Shown piece after piece: positions 29,891-39,266 of a DNA stretch of 64,000 bases (its first letter is position 1; every line of letters starts with the position of its first letter). The DNA is from CAWFPR01 sp963817635 (GTDB lineage: Bacteria; Acidobacteriota; Vicinamibacteria; Vicinamibacterales; 2-12-FULL-66-21). The notes under the pieces are model-generated. The model made no database searches. It was not told the origin of the DNA and was given only the letters and a program-made list of their open reading frames with translations. The translations under genes were made by a program, and so were the position numbers. Location: assembly GCA_963817635.1 (NCBI GenBank), contig CAWFPR010000007.1, forward strand, positions 49,051 to 113,050, read 5' to 3'.

Positions 29891-30256
29891 ATGACTGACG
29901 CCTGTGTGATCGTCCTCACGACGCTTCCGGCCGACGTCGACGCCGAGGCCTTCGCGGGCACGCTCGTCGACGAACGCCTCGCGGCCTGCGTGAACCTGCT
30001 GCCCGCGATGCACTCCGTGTATCGATGGGAAGGCAGGGTTGAACACGACACCGAACGACAGGTCGTGATGAAGACGACACGTCAGCGGGTGGATCGCCTC
30101 TGGGAGCGCGTCCGCGAGCTGCACCCGTACGACGTTCCCGAGTTCGTCGTCCTTGAGGTGACGGACGGGAACGAGGCCTACCTGAGGTGGATCGCCGAGA
30201 GCACCCACCCCGAGCGGCACCGGCAGTTCCTGACTCTGCCTCATTCGAGCGCCTGA
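29891..30256 (+). CDS. cutA: CutA1 divalent-ion tolerance protein
   Basis: 121 residues from ATG 29891, the usual CutA1 length at its C-terminal end. Conserved blocks: VIVLTTLPADVDAEAFAGTL, LVDERLAACVNLLPAMHSVY, WEGRVEHDTERQVVMKTT, RVRELHPYDVPEFVVLEV (the HPYxxPE signature) and YLRWIAEST. CutA1 forms very stable trimers in the cytoplasm; its link to metal tolerance is historical and its real role is uncertain. A longer in-frame extension upstream lacks family similarity and was not used. The last 16 bases overlap the end of the convergent PLP-enzyme gene. Confidence 0.95.
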   Translation: MTDACVIVLTTLPADVDAEAFAGTLVDERLAACVNLLPAMHSVYRWEGRVEHDTERQVVMKTTRQRVDRLWERVRELHPYDVPEFVVLEVTDGNEAYLRWIAESTHPERHRQFLTLPHSSA

Positions 30257-31393
30257 GCCAGGTCGTCGATGAGGTCCGCCGGATCCTCGATGCCGGCCGA
30301 GATCCGCACCAGGCTGTCCGTGATGCCGATGGCCAGGCGCCGCTCCGGCGGCACCGACGCGTGCGTCATCGACGCGGGATGGGAAATCAGCGTCTCGACT
30401 CCGCCGAGGCTTTCGGCGAGCGCCATCAGCCGGACCCGGTTGCAGACCCGGCGCGCCGCCTCGAACGTGCCGGCGTCGAACGAAACCATTCCGCCGAACC
30501 CCCGCATCTGCCGCTTCGCCAGTTCGTGCTGCGGATGGCTCGGCAGGCCCGGATAAATCACCTGCGTCACCTTCGGGTGTGCCGCCAGATACTCGGCGAT
30601 CGCCTGGCCGTTGATGTTGTGCTGCGCCATCCGCACCGCCAGCGTCTTGGTCCCGCGGAGCACCAGCCAGGAATCGAACGGACTGAGGATCGCGCCTGCC
30701 GCGTTCTGGATGAACTTCAGCCACTCGATGTCGTCGTCACGCGTGGCCACCACGATGCCGCCGACGCTGTCGCTGTGCCCGTTGAGGTACTTGGTCGTGC
30801 TGTGGATCACCATGTCGGCGCCCAGCTCGATCGGCCGCTGCAGGCACGGGCTCGCGAACGTATTGTCCACGACCAGCCGCGCGTGGCCGCGATGCGCGAT
30901 GTCGGCCGCGGCGGCGATGTCGGTCAGGCGCAGCACCGGGTTGGTGGGCGTCTCGACGAAGACCATCTTCGTTTCGGGGCGCATCGCCTCGGCGAGCAGC
31001 TCGGGACGCGACGTGTCGACGTACGAGAACTTCAGCTCGAACTTCGTCAGGACCTTGTCGAACAGCCGGAACGTGCCGCCGTACGTGTTGTCGGTGACGA
31101 CGACGTGGTCGCCGGCCTTGAGCATGCTGGTGATGGCGCCGATGGCGGCCATGCCCGACGCATAGGCGTACGCCGCCTTGCCGGACTCGATCGCCGCGAT
31201 ATTGCGTTCGAGCGTCGCCCGCGTCGGGATTCTGCGTGCGGGCGTACTCGAAGCCCTTGTGCTTGCCGAGTTCGTCCTGGACGTAGGTGGACGTCTGGAA
31301 GATGGGCGTGATGATGGCGCCGGTCGACGGGTCGGGTTCCTGGCCGGCGTGGATGCAGATGGTCGAAAAACGGGCCGAGTCTGTGAGTTTCAC
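30241..31393 (-). CDS. Cystathionine gamma-synthase/beta-lyase family PLP enzyme (one frameshift)
   Basis: About 383 residues. Probable start GTG 31393 (VKLTDSARFSTICIHAGQEPDP); a start further upstream at 31441 is possible. One extra base near 31,222 interrupts YARTQNP-TRATLERN. PLP-fold landmarks: ASGMAAIGAITSML, TDNTYGGTFRLF, ETPTNPVLRLTDI, DNTFASPCLQRPIELGAD and the Schiff-base Lys in HSTTKYLNGHSD; the C-terminal part has SLGGVETLISHPASMTH. The family covers cystathionine gamma-synthase (MetB), beta-lyase (MetC) and gamma-lyases, which cannot be separated safely by eye. The role is therefore methionine biosynthesis or transsulfuration. Convergent with cutA, overlapping it by 16 bases. Confidence 0.9.
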
Positions 31394-31548
31394 GCCGACG
31401 ACTCTATCATCAGCCCGTGCCGCCGGACGAGCGCCCGTCACACAGGCGGCTGCGGGTTGTCTGCTATCATTCGACAGTCGAGGGGCATGGCCAACACACG
31501 CGTTCCGGACAGACCGTCAGCCGTCAGGCGGCGCTGACGTCGGCGGGC

Positions 31549-33629
31549 ATGCCGATGCCCGCGCCCGCCCCCATGCCGACGGCGCGGGAACTGTTCCTGC
31601 ATTCCTGGCCCGGCCGGCTCTTCATCGTCTCGACGGCCGTGAAGATCCTCGTCGCCCTGCGTGCGGCTCGCCGGCGAACTGCCGGCCTTCATGCAGGTCG
31701 TCAGCAGCATCGCGACGCTCGGCCTCGTGGTGTCGGTCTCGTACTTCGCGTGGCGGCTCTTCCTCGCCGTCAAGCGGCAGCTCCTGTGGCGGGTGCGCCG
31801 CAGGCTGATCCTGTCCTACATCTTCTTCGGCGTCATCCCGGCGTTCCTGATCGTCGGGTTCTTCCTGCTCGGTGCCTTCATCGTCGCGATGAGCGTCAGC
31901 GCCTACGTGTTCCGCAACGGCTACGACAAGATCGTGGACGACGTGAAGCTCGCGGCGCAGTCGGCCGCGCTCGAGACCGCGCGGCACCCGGACGGAGCGG
32001 CCGAGACGATGCAGCGGCTCGAGCAGAGCGCGCGGCAGCGGTATCCGGGCATTTCGATGGCGTTCGTTCCGGCGAACCCGTCGCGCCTCGCTCCCGTGCG
32101 CGTCGGCCGATGGGAACATGGAAGCCCTCCTGTCGTCATACCGGCCTGGCTGCAGACGGAGGGGCAGGAGTTCGCCGGCACGCTCGTGACCGTACAGCCA
32201 GGCTCGCCGGGCGACATCGAACTGGTGGCCCGCGCCGTGGTGCCGGTCCGCGCCGACCGCGGCCTCGTCGGCCACGCCGTGGCGGACCTGCCGCTCGACG
32301 CGGAAATGATGAACCTGCTGGAAGGCACGACCAGCATCCGGGTCGGCACGATCACGGAGGTCAAGGAGGATACCGCACAGCCGACGGCGATCGTGCCACA
32401 GACAACCGGGAGTCTGACGCTCTTCCGCAACAGCGTGACGATGTTGGACGGCATCGACTGGGCGACCGGAGCGGACCGGCGCGCCTCGGTGGCGCTCACT
32501 TACCGGCCGGCCGATTTGTACGATCGGCTCGTCAAGGCGCAGAACTTCACGCTCCGGGGGTATCCGCTCGCCTACCTGTGGGGGTGGCTCCTGGTCATGG
32601 TCACGGTCCTGTTCCTGATCATCCAGGGCGCGGCGCTCGTCATGGGCCTGGCCCTCGCGCGATCGATCACGCGATCGATCCACGAACTGTTCATGGGGAC
32701 CGAGCGCGTGCGGCACGGCGACTTCGCGCACCGCATCGACATTTCCACCCGCGACCAGCTCGGCGAACTCGCCCAGTCGTTCAACGAGATGACCGGGAGC
32801 ATCGAAGGGCTCCTGCAGACGGCGGCGGAGAAGAAGCGTCTCGAGGAAGAACTGCGCATCGCCCGGCACATCCAGATGTCGCTTCTGCCGCGGGGGCCGC
32901 TCAGCGTGCCAGGCCTGGCGATTACGGCGCTGTGCGTGCCGGCGCGCGAGGTGGGCGGGGACTACTACGACTTCTTCCCCCTGTCGAACGACCGCCTCGG
33001 GGTGCTGATAGCGGACGTCTCGGGCAAGGGCACGTCGGCGGCGCTGTACATGGCGGAGCTGAAGGGGGTCGTCCTCGCGCTCAGCCAGCGGTACGAATCG
33101 CCCCGCGATCTGCTGATCGAAGTCAACCGGATCATCTCGGACAACCTCGACAGCCGGAGCTTCATCACCGTCACCTACGCTGTCATCGACACCCGCCTGG
33201 GCCTGATGACCTACTGCCGCGCGGGCCACACCCCGCTCATCTACCTGCCGTCGGCCGCCGTCGACGCCGCAGCCGGCCCAAGTACTGACGCCGAACGGCA
33301 TGGTGCTGGGGCTGCGAATCGACGGCGCCGCCGAGAAGTTTTCGGAACTGCTGGAGGAGGACCGCATCGATCTGTCGAATGGGGACGTGATCGTGCTGTA
33401 CACGGACGGGATCACCGAGGCCATGAACCTCCAGAGCGACCTGTTCGGCGAGTTGCGCCTCAGCCGGATCGTCGAAGAACACGGGCATCTCGAATCGGGC
33501 GAGCTGCGCGAGCGCATCCTGCGCGAGATCGAGTCGTTCGTCGGCGGCGCCGATCAGCACGACGACATGACCATGATCCTGCTGAAAGTGGAGTCGGCGT
33601 TCGCGCACACCGAACGCGTGGCGGTCTAA
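31549..33629 (+). CDS. Membrane SpoIIE/RsbU-type serine phosphatase with HAMP (two frameshifts)
   Basis: About 692 residues. Start ATG 31549 (PMPAPAPMPTARELFLHSWP) is likely; one-base shifts occur near 31,660 and 33,280. Several TM helices at the N-terminus (FMQVVSSIATLGLVVSVSYF, LILSYIFFGVIPAFLIVGFF), an extracytoplasmic sensor of about 200 residues, TM (WGWLLVMVTVLFLIIQG), HAMP (RSIHELFMGTERVRHGDF), and the PP2C-type SpoIIE phosphatase (LRIARHIQMSLLP, REVGGDYYDFF, VLIADVSGKGTSAALYMA, YCRAGHTPLIYL, and after the shift VLYTDGITEAMN and HDDMTMILLKV) with its metal-binding Asp residues. Such proteins dephosphorylate anti-anti-sigma factors; no partner is encoded nearby. Upstream (31487-31537) is a 16-codon open frame that may be a leader. 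Confidence 0.9.
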
Positions 33630-33653
33630 CCGCGGATGAACACGGATCGGATG

Positions 33654-33680
33654 ACCACGGATTACACTGATTACACGGAT
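33654..33680 (+). repeat. Dispersed intergenic repeat, copy 1
   Basis: A 27-base AT-richer stretch with internal direct repetition of the unit CACGGATTA/CACTGATTA, in the gap between the phosphatase and the amidohydrolase. A second copy in opposite orientation (60419-60445) differs at three positions of 27. Both are intergenic. Confidence 0.7.
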
Positions 33681-33717
33681 CGGGTCGGGCGGTTCCTCGC
33701 TGCGCATCCTGAGCATC

Positions 33718-35352
33718 ATGACGACGGGTTCGATCGGACGGCGCGCTGACGCGGGCGGCGGTGTGCCGGACGTTGTAATCGTCAACGCGAAGGTGTACAC
33801 CGGCGACCCTGCCAGGCCGGACGCCGAAGCGGTGGCCGTCGAGGGTGAACGGATCGGGCGGGTGGGGAGCACCGCGCAGATTCGTGGGCAGGCGGGCGGC
33901 AGGACGCGCGTGATCGACGCAGGCGGCCGGCGCGTCGTGCCCGGGTTCAACGACGCGCACGTGCACCTGCTCGGCGGCGCCGAGGACCTCGTTGGCGTGG
34001 ACCTGCGCCCGGCCGTCAGCGAGGCGGATTTCGCGCGCCGCCTCGGCGCCTATGCCGCGACGCTGGCGAAGAAGCGCTGGATCACCGGCGGATGCTGGGA
34101 TCACGAGCGGTGGCCCGGCGCGCCGCTGCCGACGCGCGGCACGCTCGACGCCGTCGTGCCGGACCACCCGGTGTTCGTCCGGCGGCTCGACGGGCACATG
34201 GCGGTCGCCAACAGCCTGGCGCTGCAGCTTGCCGGCGTGACACACGGCACGCCGGCGCCCGACGGCGGCACGATCGTGCGCGACGCGGCCGGTGCGCCCA
34301 CCGGGCTGCTCAAGGACGCGGCGATGGACCTCGTCGCCCGCGCAATACCCGCCGACACGCTCGACGTGACGATGGGGAAGGCGCGCGCCGCGCTGAAGCA
34401 TGCGGCGTCGCTCGGCGTGACGAGCATCCAGGACATGACGGCGAGCGCCACGGAGCTGCGCGCCTACCACGCGCTGCGTGCGTCGGGCGAGCTCACCGCG
34501 CGTATCTGTTCGATTCAGAATCACGGGATCGGCGGATTGTGCGAGGCGGGCGTCACGACCGGCTTCGGCGACGACTGGCTGCGCATCGGCGGCCTGAAGC
34601 TCTTCGCCGACGGCTCGATGGGATCGGGAACGGCCGCATTCTTCGAGCCGTATGCCGACGATCCTTCGACGAGCGGCCTCCTCATCCACTCGCCGGAGGC
34701 GCTCGAGCGCGCCATGTTCGATGCCGACGCCGCGGGCTTCCAGCTCGTGGTGCATGCCATCGGCGATCGGGCCAACGCGATGGTGCTCGACGCGGTGGAG
34801 AAGCTCGTTCGGGCCCGCGGGCCGCGCGACCGCCGGCCGCGCATCGAACACGCGCAGGTCGTCCGCGCCGGCGACCGGCCGCGGTTCGCGGCACTCGGCG
34901 TGATTGCGTCGATCCAGCCGAGCCACGCCATCGACGACATGCGGTGGGCGGCCGCCAGGATCGGCGACGATCGCGTTCGCGATGCCTACAACGTGCGGTC
35001 GTTCGCCGACGCAGGCGCGCGCCTGGCCTTCGGCACCGACTGGTACGTCGAACCGCTCAATCCAATGCTCGGCCTCTACGCGGCCGTCGCCCGCCAGGCC
35101 CCCGACGGCACGCCCGCCGGCGGCTGGAATCCGGACGAGCGCATCACCATGGCGAAGGCCGTGGAATACTACACGCTGGGGTCGGCGTACGCGGAGTTCG
35201 CCGAGGTGCGAAAGGGGTCCATTACGCCGGGCAAGCTCGCGGATCTCGTCGTTCTGACGCGCGACATCTTCACGATCCCGCCTCGCGAGATCCTCGACAC
35301 GACGCCGTGGCTCACAATCACCGGCGGCCGCGTGGTCTTCGAGGCGCCTTGA
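33718..35352 (+). CDS. YtcJ-like metal-dependent amidohydrolase
   Basis: 544 residues, intact. The order is typical of the Amidohydro_3/YtcJ group: small N-terminal beta-sandwich (DVVIVNAKVYTGDPARPDAE), first metal ligands (PGFNDAHVHLLGG), a TIM barrel with FVRRLDGHMAVANS, LKDAAMDLVARAIP, LRIGGLKLFADGSMGSGTA, the His ligands in FQLVVHAIGDRAN and PRIEHAQVV, the Asp in RLAFGTDWYVEPLNP, and the final sandwich (GSITPGKLADLVVLTRDIF). The family hydrolyses C-N bonds of varied amides; the substrate cannot be told. No signal peptide is apparent, so it is probably cytoplasmic. Its TGA overlaps the ATG of the RNase III gene (TGATG), indicating co-expression. Confidence 0.92.
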   Translation: MTTGSIGRRADAGGGVPDVVIVNAKVYTGDPARPDAEAVAVEGERIGRVGSTAQIRGQAGGRTRVIDAGGRRVVPGFNDAHVHLLGGAEDLVGVDLRPAVSEADFARRLGAYAATLAKKRWITGGCWDHERWPGAPLPTRGTLDAVVPDHPVFVRRLDGHMAVANSLALQLAGVTHGTPAPDGGTIVRDAAGAPTGLLKDAAMDLVARAIPADTLDVTMGKARAALKHAASLGVTSIQDMTASATELRAYHALRASGELTARICSIQNHGIGGLCEAGVTTGFGDDWLRIGGLKLFADGSMGSGTAAFFEPYADDPSTSGLLIHSPEALERAMFDADAAGFQLVVHAIGDRANAMVLDAVEKLVRARGPRDRRPRIEHAQVVRAGDRPRFAALGVIASIQPSHAIDDMRWAAARIGDDRVRDAYNVRSFADAGARLAFGTDWYVEPLNPMLGLYAAVARQAPDGTPAGGWNPDERITMAKAVEYYTLGSAYAEFAEVRKGSITPGKLADLVVLTRDIFTIPPREILDTTPWLTITGGRVVFEAP

Positions 35353-36299
35353 TGACGGATCTGGTCATCATCTTCAGGACCCCTTCGCAGAGTGAGGCCG
35401 ACGTGGTGCGCGGCCTGCTCGAAACCCACGGCATCGACGCGATCATCTCGTCGGATCTGTCGCGTACGCCGTTTCCGCTCTCGGTCAACGAACTGCGCGT
35501 GGCGGTCCTTCCCGCCGAAGCCCAGCGCGCCAAAGACGTCATCGACAGCCACCGGCAGGAGAGCGGACCCGGACGCGTGGTGCCCTTCGGATCGGAGCTG
35601 GACCCGCTCCAGCGTCGCATCGGCTACCGGTTCAGGGACCCTGGGATGCTCGAACACGCCCTGACGCACCGCTCGCGCGTGCACGAGGATGCGAGCGGCG
35701 GCGTCTTCGACAACGAATCGATGGAATTCCTCGGCGACTCCATCCTGGGGTTCGTCATCGCCGACATGCTGTTCCGCGCGTTCCCGCAGCACAACGAGGG
35801 CCAGAAGTCTAAGCTCAAGGCGTCGATCGTCTCGGCGACCGCGCTGGCGCGTCTGGGAGAGAAGATCGACCTGGGCGAGTTCCTGATTCTCGGGCGCGGC
35901 GAGGAAAAGACCGGCGGGCGCCGCAAGCACGCGCTGATCGCCGATGGGTACGAGGCGCTCATCGCGGCGATCTATCTCGACGGGGGGATCGAGCCGGCGC
36001 GCGCCTTCATCGAGCGGCAGTTCGCCGATCTGATCGACGAGGCACGCCGCACGGGCGCGGAGGCGGCTTTCACCGAGGACTACAAGTCGGCGCTGCAGGA
36101 ATGGCTGCAGCGCCACGACCGTGGCCTGCCGTCGTACCGGCTCGCCGCCGAGACCGGGCCGGCACATCGCCGCGTGTTCGACGTGGAAGTGCTCGTGAAC
36201 GGCGAGGCGATTGCGCGTGGCGAGGGAAAGAGCAAGAAGGAAGCGGCCCAGGCCGCAGCGCGCGTGGCGCTCGGCCGGCTCGAGCCGCCCGAGCCGTGA
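35352..36299 (+). CDS. rnc: Ribonuclease III with N-terminal DUF2007-like domain
   Basis: 315 residues, about 80 longer than usual RNase III. Residues 1-70 (MTDLVIIFRTPSQSEADVVR, LLETHGIDAIIS, LRVAVLPAEAQRAKDVID) have the beta-alpha-beta pattern of the DUF2007 'putative signal transducing' domain. The RNase III part begins near residue 80 (LDPLQRRIGYRF) with the signature NESMEFLGDSILGFVIAD, the second acidic site ADGYEALIAAIYLDGG, and a C-terminal dsRNA-binding domain (DYKSALQEWLQRHDRGLPSY, GEGKSKKEAAQAAARVAL). It cleaves double-stranded RNA in rRNA and mRNA maturation. There is no stop or obvious indel between the two parts, so the fusion appears genuine. Starts inside the stop codon of the amidohydrolase gene. 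Confidence 0.93.
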   Translation: MTDLVIIFRTPSQSEADVVRGLLETHGIDAIISSDLSRTPFPLSVNELRVAVLPAEAQRAKDVIDSHRQESGPGRVVPFGSELDPLQRRIGYRFRDPGMLEHALTHRSRVHEDASGGVFDNESMEFLGDSILGFVIADMLFRAFPQHNEGQKSKLKASIVSATALARLGEKIDLGEFLILGRGEEKTGGRRKHALIADGYEALIAAIYLDGGIEPARAFIERQFADLIDEARRTGAEAAFTEDYKSALQEWLQRHDRGLPSYRLAAETGPAHRRVFDVEVLVNGEAIARGEGKSKKEAAQAAARVALGRLEPPEP

Positions 36300-36320
36300 G
36301 CCGTCCGGGGACGGCCACTG

Positions 36321-37514
36321 TCAGTCTATTTCAATGATGCCCCACGATTTTTCGCGCGCCGGCATATCCACCTGAGCGCCGGCCAGCGCGAGCGGTGGTT
36401 CCTGCCGGGGGAACCGGCCGAGCACGTAGGCGTGCACCTCGCGTGCCACCTCCTCGTCGGTCGGCGGAGTCGGGCGGCAGTGCAGGCGGACCCAGAGCCG
36501 CAGCATCGGGTCGGTATAGCTGTAGCGTTTCTGGCGCGAGACGATCAGATCGACGTCCTCGAGCCAGGAGAGGTAGTCCTTCGTCGAGCCGGGCGTGCGA
36601 TGCAGGCGGAGGGCAATCTCGGTCAGGGTCAAGGGCTCTTCTTCGGCCAGTACCGAGAGAATGGCCTTGAGCGCACCGTATCCGCGGGCGCGATGCAGGC
36701 GCAGCTCGTAGGAGAACCGGCATGCCACCGCGAGGCGGCCGCCTGGCGAGAGCAGTTCGCTCATCGCGCTCACGGGATCGGCGCCGCCGCGCTGTGCCAT
36801 TCCGGCCGCCGCCTCGGCGATCATCCGCGCATACGCAGGGCGCCCGTCGGACAGCGCCTGCAGAATCCGCGACAACTCGTCGCGCGACGGGTCGTCGTCG
36901 TCTTCGAGCGATCCCGAGACGGTCCGGGGTGCGGGCGTCGACGGCAGCGTCGCGCGGATCTCGGACGATGACAGCGGCGCGACGTGAATGATTTCGAACT
37001 GTGCCGGTCCGTCGCGGAGCAGCCGGTGCGCGCGGGCCGCGTACCGCGTCGTCAGCACGAACCGGTTGCCGCTCGAGGCCAGCGCGCCGACCGTGTCGCG
37101 GAGGACCGTGCGCAAGCCCGGGAAGCTCTCGAAGGTGCGCAGCTCGAGGAACTCGTCGAGCAGGAATGTCGCCGGTCCGTCGCCGGACGAGCGTGCGGTG
37201 TCCAGGAATGCGAGCGTGGCGTCGAACGACTCGCGGGCGCCTGGCGCCGCCGCCGCGACGTGTGCGTGGTGCGCCGGAAACGGGGAGGCCTCGCGAACCG
37301 ATCGGTAGAACCGCTCGGGTGTCGTTGCCACGGCCTCGATGTCGATGTACTGCGACGACGAGCGGCCGAGGAGATCCCGCAGGCGCAGCAGGAGCGCGGT
37401 GCGTCCGGTGCCGCAGCCGCCAAGCACCACGGGAATCCGAGGCCCTCCGCCGGACCCGCCATCCAGTGCGGTCAGGACCCGGCGCTCGAGGGACGGCCGC
37501 TCGGGGATCATCAT
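36321..37514 (-). CDS. P-loop ATPase with C-terminal winged-helix region
   Basis: 397 residues from ATG 37514. Walker A is GGCGTGRTALLLRL (GxxGxGRT, with Arg where Lys is usual; the motif is therefore atypical), Walker B is TFLLDEFLELRTF, followed by a sensor-like FVLTTRYAARAHRLL. The ATPase module fits the AAA/STAND-like 'ATPase plus DUF234-type' architecture: the C-terminal third (ILSVLAEEEPLTLTEIALRL, TPGSTKDYLSWLEDVDLIV, YSYTDPMLRLWVRLHC) is a winged helix as in COG1672-type proteins. The start overlaps the hutU stop, so it is the third gene of the hutH-hutU unit. It might sense or regulate, but its function is unknown. Convergent with rnc, 21 bases apart. Confidence 0.75.
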   Translation of the reverse strand: MMIPERPSLERRVLTALDGGSGGGPRIPVVLGGCGTGRTALLLRLRDLLGRSSSQYIDIEAVATTPERFYRSVREASPFPAHHAHVAAAAPGARESFDATLAFLDTARSSGDGPATFLLDEFLELRTFESFPGLRTVLRDTVGALASSGNRFVLTTRYAARAHRLLRDGPAQFEIIHVAPLSSSEIRATLPSTPAPRTVSGSLEDDDDPSRDELSRILQALSDGRPAYARMIAEAAAGMAQRGGADPVSAMSELLSPGGRLAVACRFSYELRLHRARGYGALKAILSVLAEEEPLTLTEIALRLHRTPGSTKDYLSWLEDVDLIVSRQKRYSYTDPMLRLWVRLHCRPTPPTDEEVAREVHAYVLGRFPRQEPPLALAGAQVDMPAREKSWGIIEID

Positions 37515-39187
37515 CGAGCGGGTCCTCCGTTGTCGAGTGAGGGCATGTCGATGCCAAGGCGGCGCGCCGTGTCGATGGCTTCGGGATATCCGGCGTCCGC
37601 ATGCCGCACGACGCCGAGTCCGGGATCGCAGGTCAGCACACGCTGCAGTTTCTCGTCGGCTTCGCGCGTGCCGTCGGCCACGATTACCATGCCGGCGTGC
37701 AGTGAATAGCCGATGCCGACACCGCCGCCATGATGGAACGAGACCCAGGTGGCGCCCGACGAGGTGTTGAGCAACGCGTTCAGGACGGGCCAGTCGGCGA
37801 TGGCATCGCTGCCGTCGCGCATGCCTTCCGTCTCCCGGTTCGGCGAGGCCACCGAGCCGGCGTCGAGGTGATCGCGTCCGATGACGATGGGCGCCGTGAC
37901 CACGCCGCGGCGGACGAGATCGTTGATCGCGAGGCCGAACCTGGCGCGTTCGCCGTAGCCAAGCCAGAAGATGCGCGCGGGCAGCCCCTGGAAGGCGACG
38001 CGTTCGCCGGCCATGCGAATCCACCGGCACAAAGGCGCGTCGTCGGCGAACATCTCGAGCGCCAGCTCGTCAGTGGCCTTGATGTCGGCCGGATCGCCGG
38101 AGAGCGCTGCCCATCGGAACGGCCCTTTGCCCAGGCAGAAGAGCGGTCGGATGTACTCAGGTACGAATCCGGGGATCTCGAACGCATCGGCGACGCCGGC
38201 GGACTGCGCCTGGCCGCGGATGTTGTTGCCGTAGTCGAACGTGATCGCGCCGAGACGCTTCAGGGCGAGCATCGCCCGTACGTGCTCGGCCATGGCGCGC
38301 ATCGACCGGGCCAGGTACTGATCAGGAGCGGAGGCGCGCAGGGCTTCCGCCTCGGCCAGGCTGAGGCCGTTCGGGACGTAGCCGTTCAGCGCATCGTGGG
38401 CTGACGTCTGGTCGGTGAGCACGTCCGGCACGATCCCGCGCCGCGCGAGTTCCGGCAGGATGTCGGCGGCGTTGCCCTCGAGCGCGATCGAGCGAGCCGT
38501 CCGATCGCGGCGGTACCGGTCGATGCGCGCGAGCGCATCGTCGAGGCCGGACGCGCGTTCGTCTATGTAGCGTGTCGCCAGGCGCCGCTCGATTCGGCGC
38601 GGGTCGATCTCGACGACCAGTGCGATGCCGTCGTTCATCGTGACGGCCAGCGGCTGCGCGCCGCCCATGCCGCCGAGACCGGCGGTGACGACGAGCCGGC
38701 CCGACAGCGTGCCGCCGAAATGCCGGCGCGCCAGCTCGGCCAGCGTTTCGTAGGTGCCTTGCAGGATGCCCTGACTGCCAATGTAGATCCAGCTGCCGGC
38801 CGTCATCTGGCCGAACATCGTGAGCCCCTTGTCTTCCAGATCGCGGAATTTCTCCCACGTGGCCCACGCCGGCACCAGCACCGCGTTCGCGATGAGGACG
38901 CGCGGAGCCCAGGGATGCGTGCGGAAGACGGCGACGGGCTTGCCCGACTGGACCACGAGCGTTTCATCGTGCTCGAGGCGACGCAGCGTATCGACGATGG
39001 CGGAGAAGGCGGTCCAGCTGCGCGCGGCGCGACCGGATCCGCCGTAGACGACGAGATCCTCGGGACGCTCGGCCACGTCCGGGTCGAGGTTGTTCATCAA
39101 CATCCGCAGCGCGGCTTCCTGCGGCCAGCCCTTGCAGCTGAGCGTGGTCCCACGGGGCGCGCTGACGTGTCGACTGAGGATGGTCAT
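37511..39187 (-). CDS. hutU: Urocanate hydratase
   Basis: 558 residues, full length. It hydrates urocanate to imidazolonepropionate with a tightly bound NAD+ used as electrophile, the second step of histidine breakdown. Signatures: LRMLMNNLDPDVAERPEDLV, GGSGRAARSW, LVVTAGLGGMGGAQPLAVTM (dinucleotide fold), FDYGNNIRGQA, FVPEYIRPLFCLGKGPFRW, ATWVSFHHGGGVGIGYSLHAG and VLTCDPGLGVVRHADAG. It lies 79 bases downstream of hutH, and a good sigma-70 promoter lies in that gap, so hutU can probably be transcribed separately. The TGA overlaps the start of the ATPase gene. Confidence 0.97.
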   Translation of the reverse strand: MTILSRHVSAPRGTTLSCKGWPQEAALRMLMNNLDPDVAERPEDLVVYGGSGRAARSWTAFSAIVDTLRRLEHDETLVVQSGKPVAVFRTHPWAPRVLIANAVLVPAWATWEKFRDLEDKGLTMFGQMTAGSWIYIGSQGILQGTYETLAELARRHFGGTLSGRLVVTAGLGGMGGAQPLAVTMNDGIALVVEIDPRRIERRLATRYIDERASGLDDALARIDRYRRDRTARSIALEGNAADILPELARRGIVPDVLTDQTSAHDALNGYVPNGLSLAEAEALRASAPDQYLARSMRAMAEHVRAMLALKRLGAITFDYGNNIRGQAQSAGVADAFEIPGFVPEYIRPLFCLGKGPFRWAALSGDPADIKATDELALEMFADDAPLCRWIRMAGERVAFQGLPARIFWLGYGERARFGLAINDLVRRGVVTAPIVIGRDHLDAGSVASPNRETEGMRDGSDAIADWPVLNALLNTSSGATWVSFHHGGGVGIGYSLHAGMVIVADGTREADEKLQRVLTCDPGLGVVRHADAGYPEAIDTARRLGIDMPSLDNGGPAR

Positions 39188-39217
39188 GATGGTTGCTGCG
39201 CGCGTTCGAAGGATAGC

Positions 39218-39246
39218 AATCTAGAAACGTACGGCGTCGTTGTCAA
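39218..39246 (-). promoter_or_regulatory. Sigma-70-type promoter in front of hutU
   Basis: On the minus strand a perfect -35 (TTGACA, 39246-39241), a 17-base spacer and a -10 of TAGATT (39223-39218) lie in the AT-richer hutH-hutU gap. The predicted transcript starts about 24 bases before the hutU ATG. This is the best-matching promoter I found in the window. Confidence 0.6.
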
Positions 39247-39266
39247 ATTGAAAGTTGAAAAATTTC

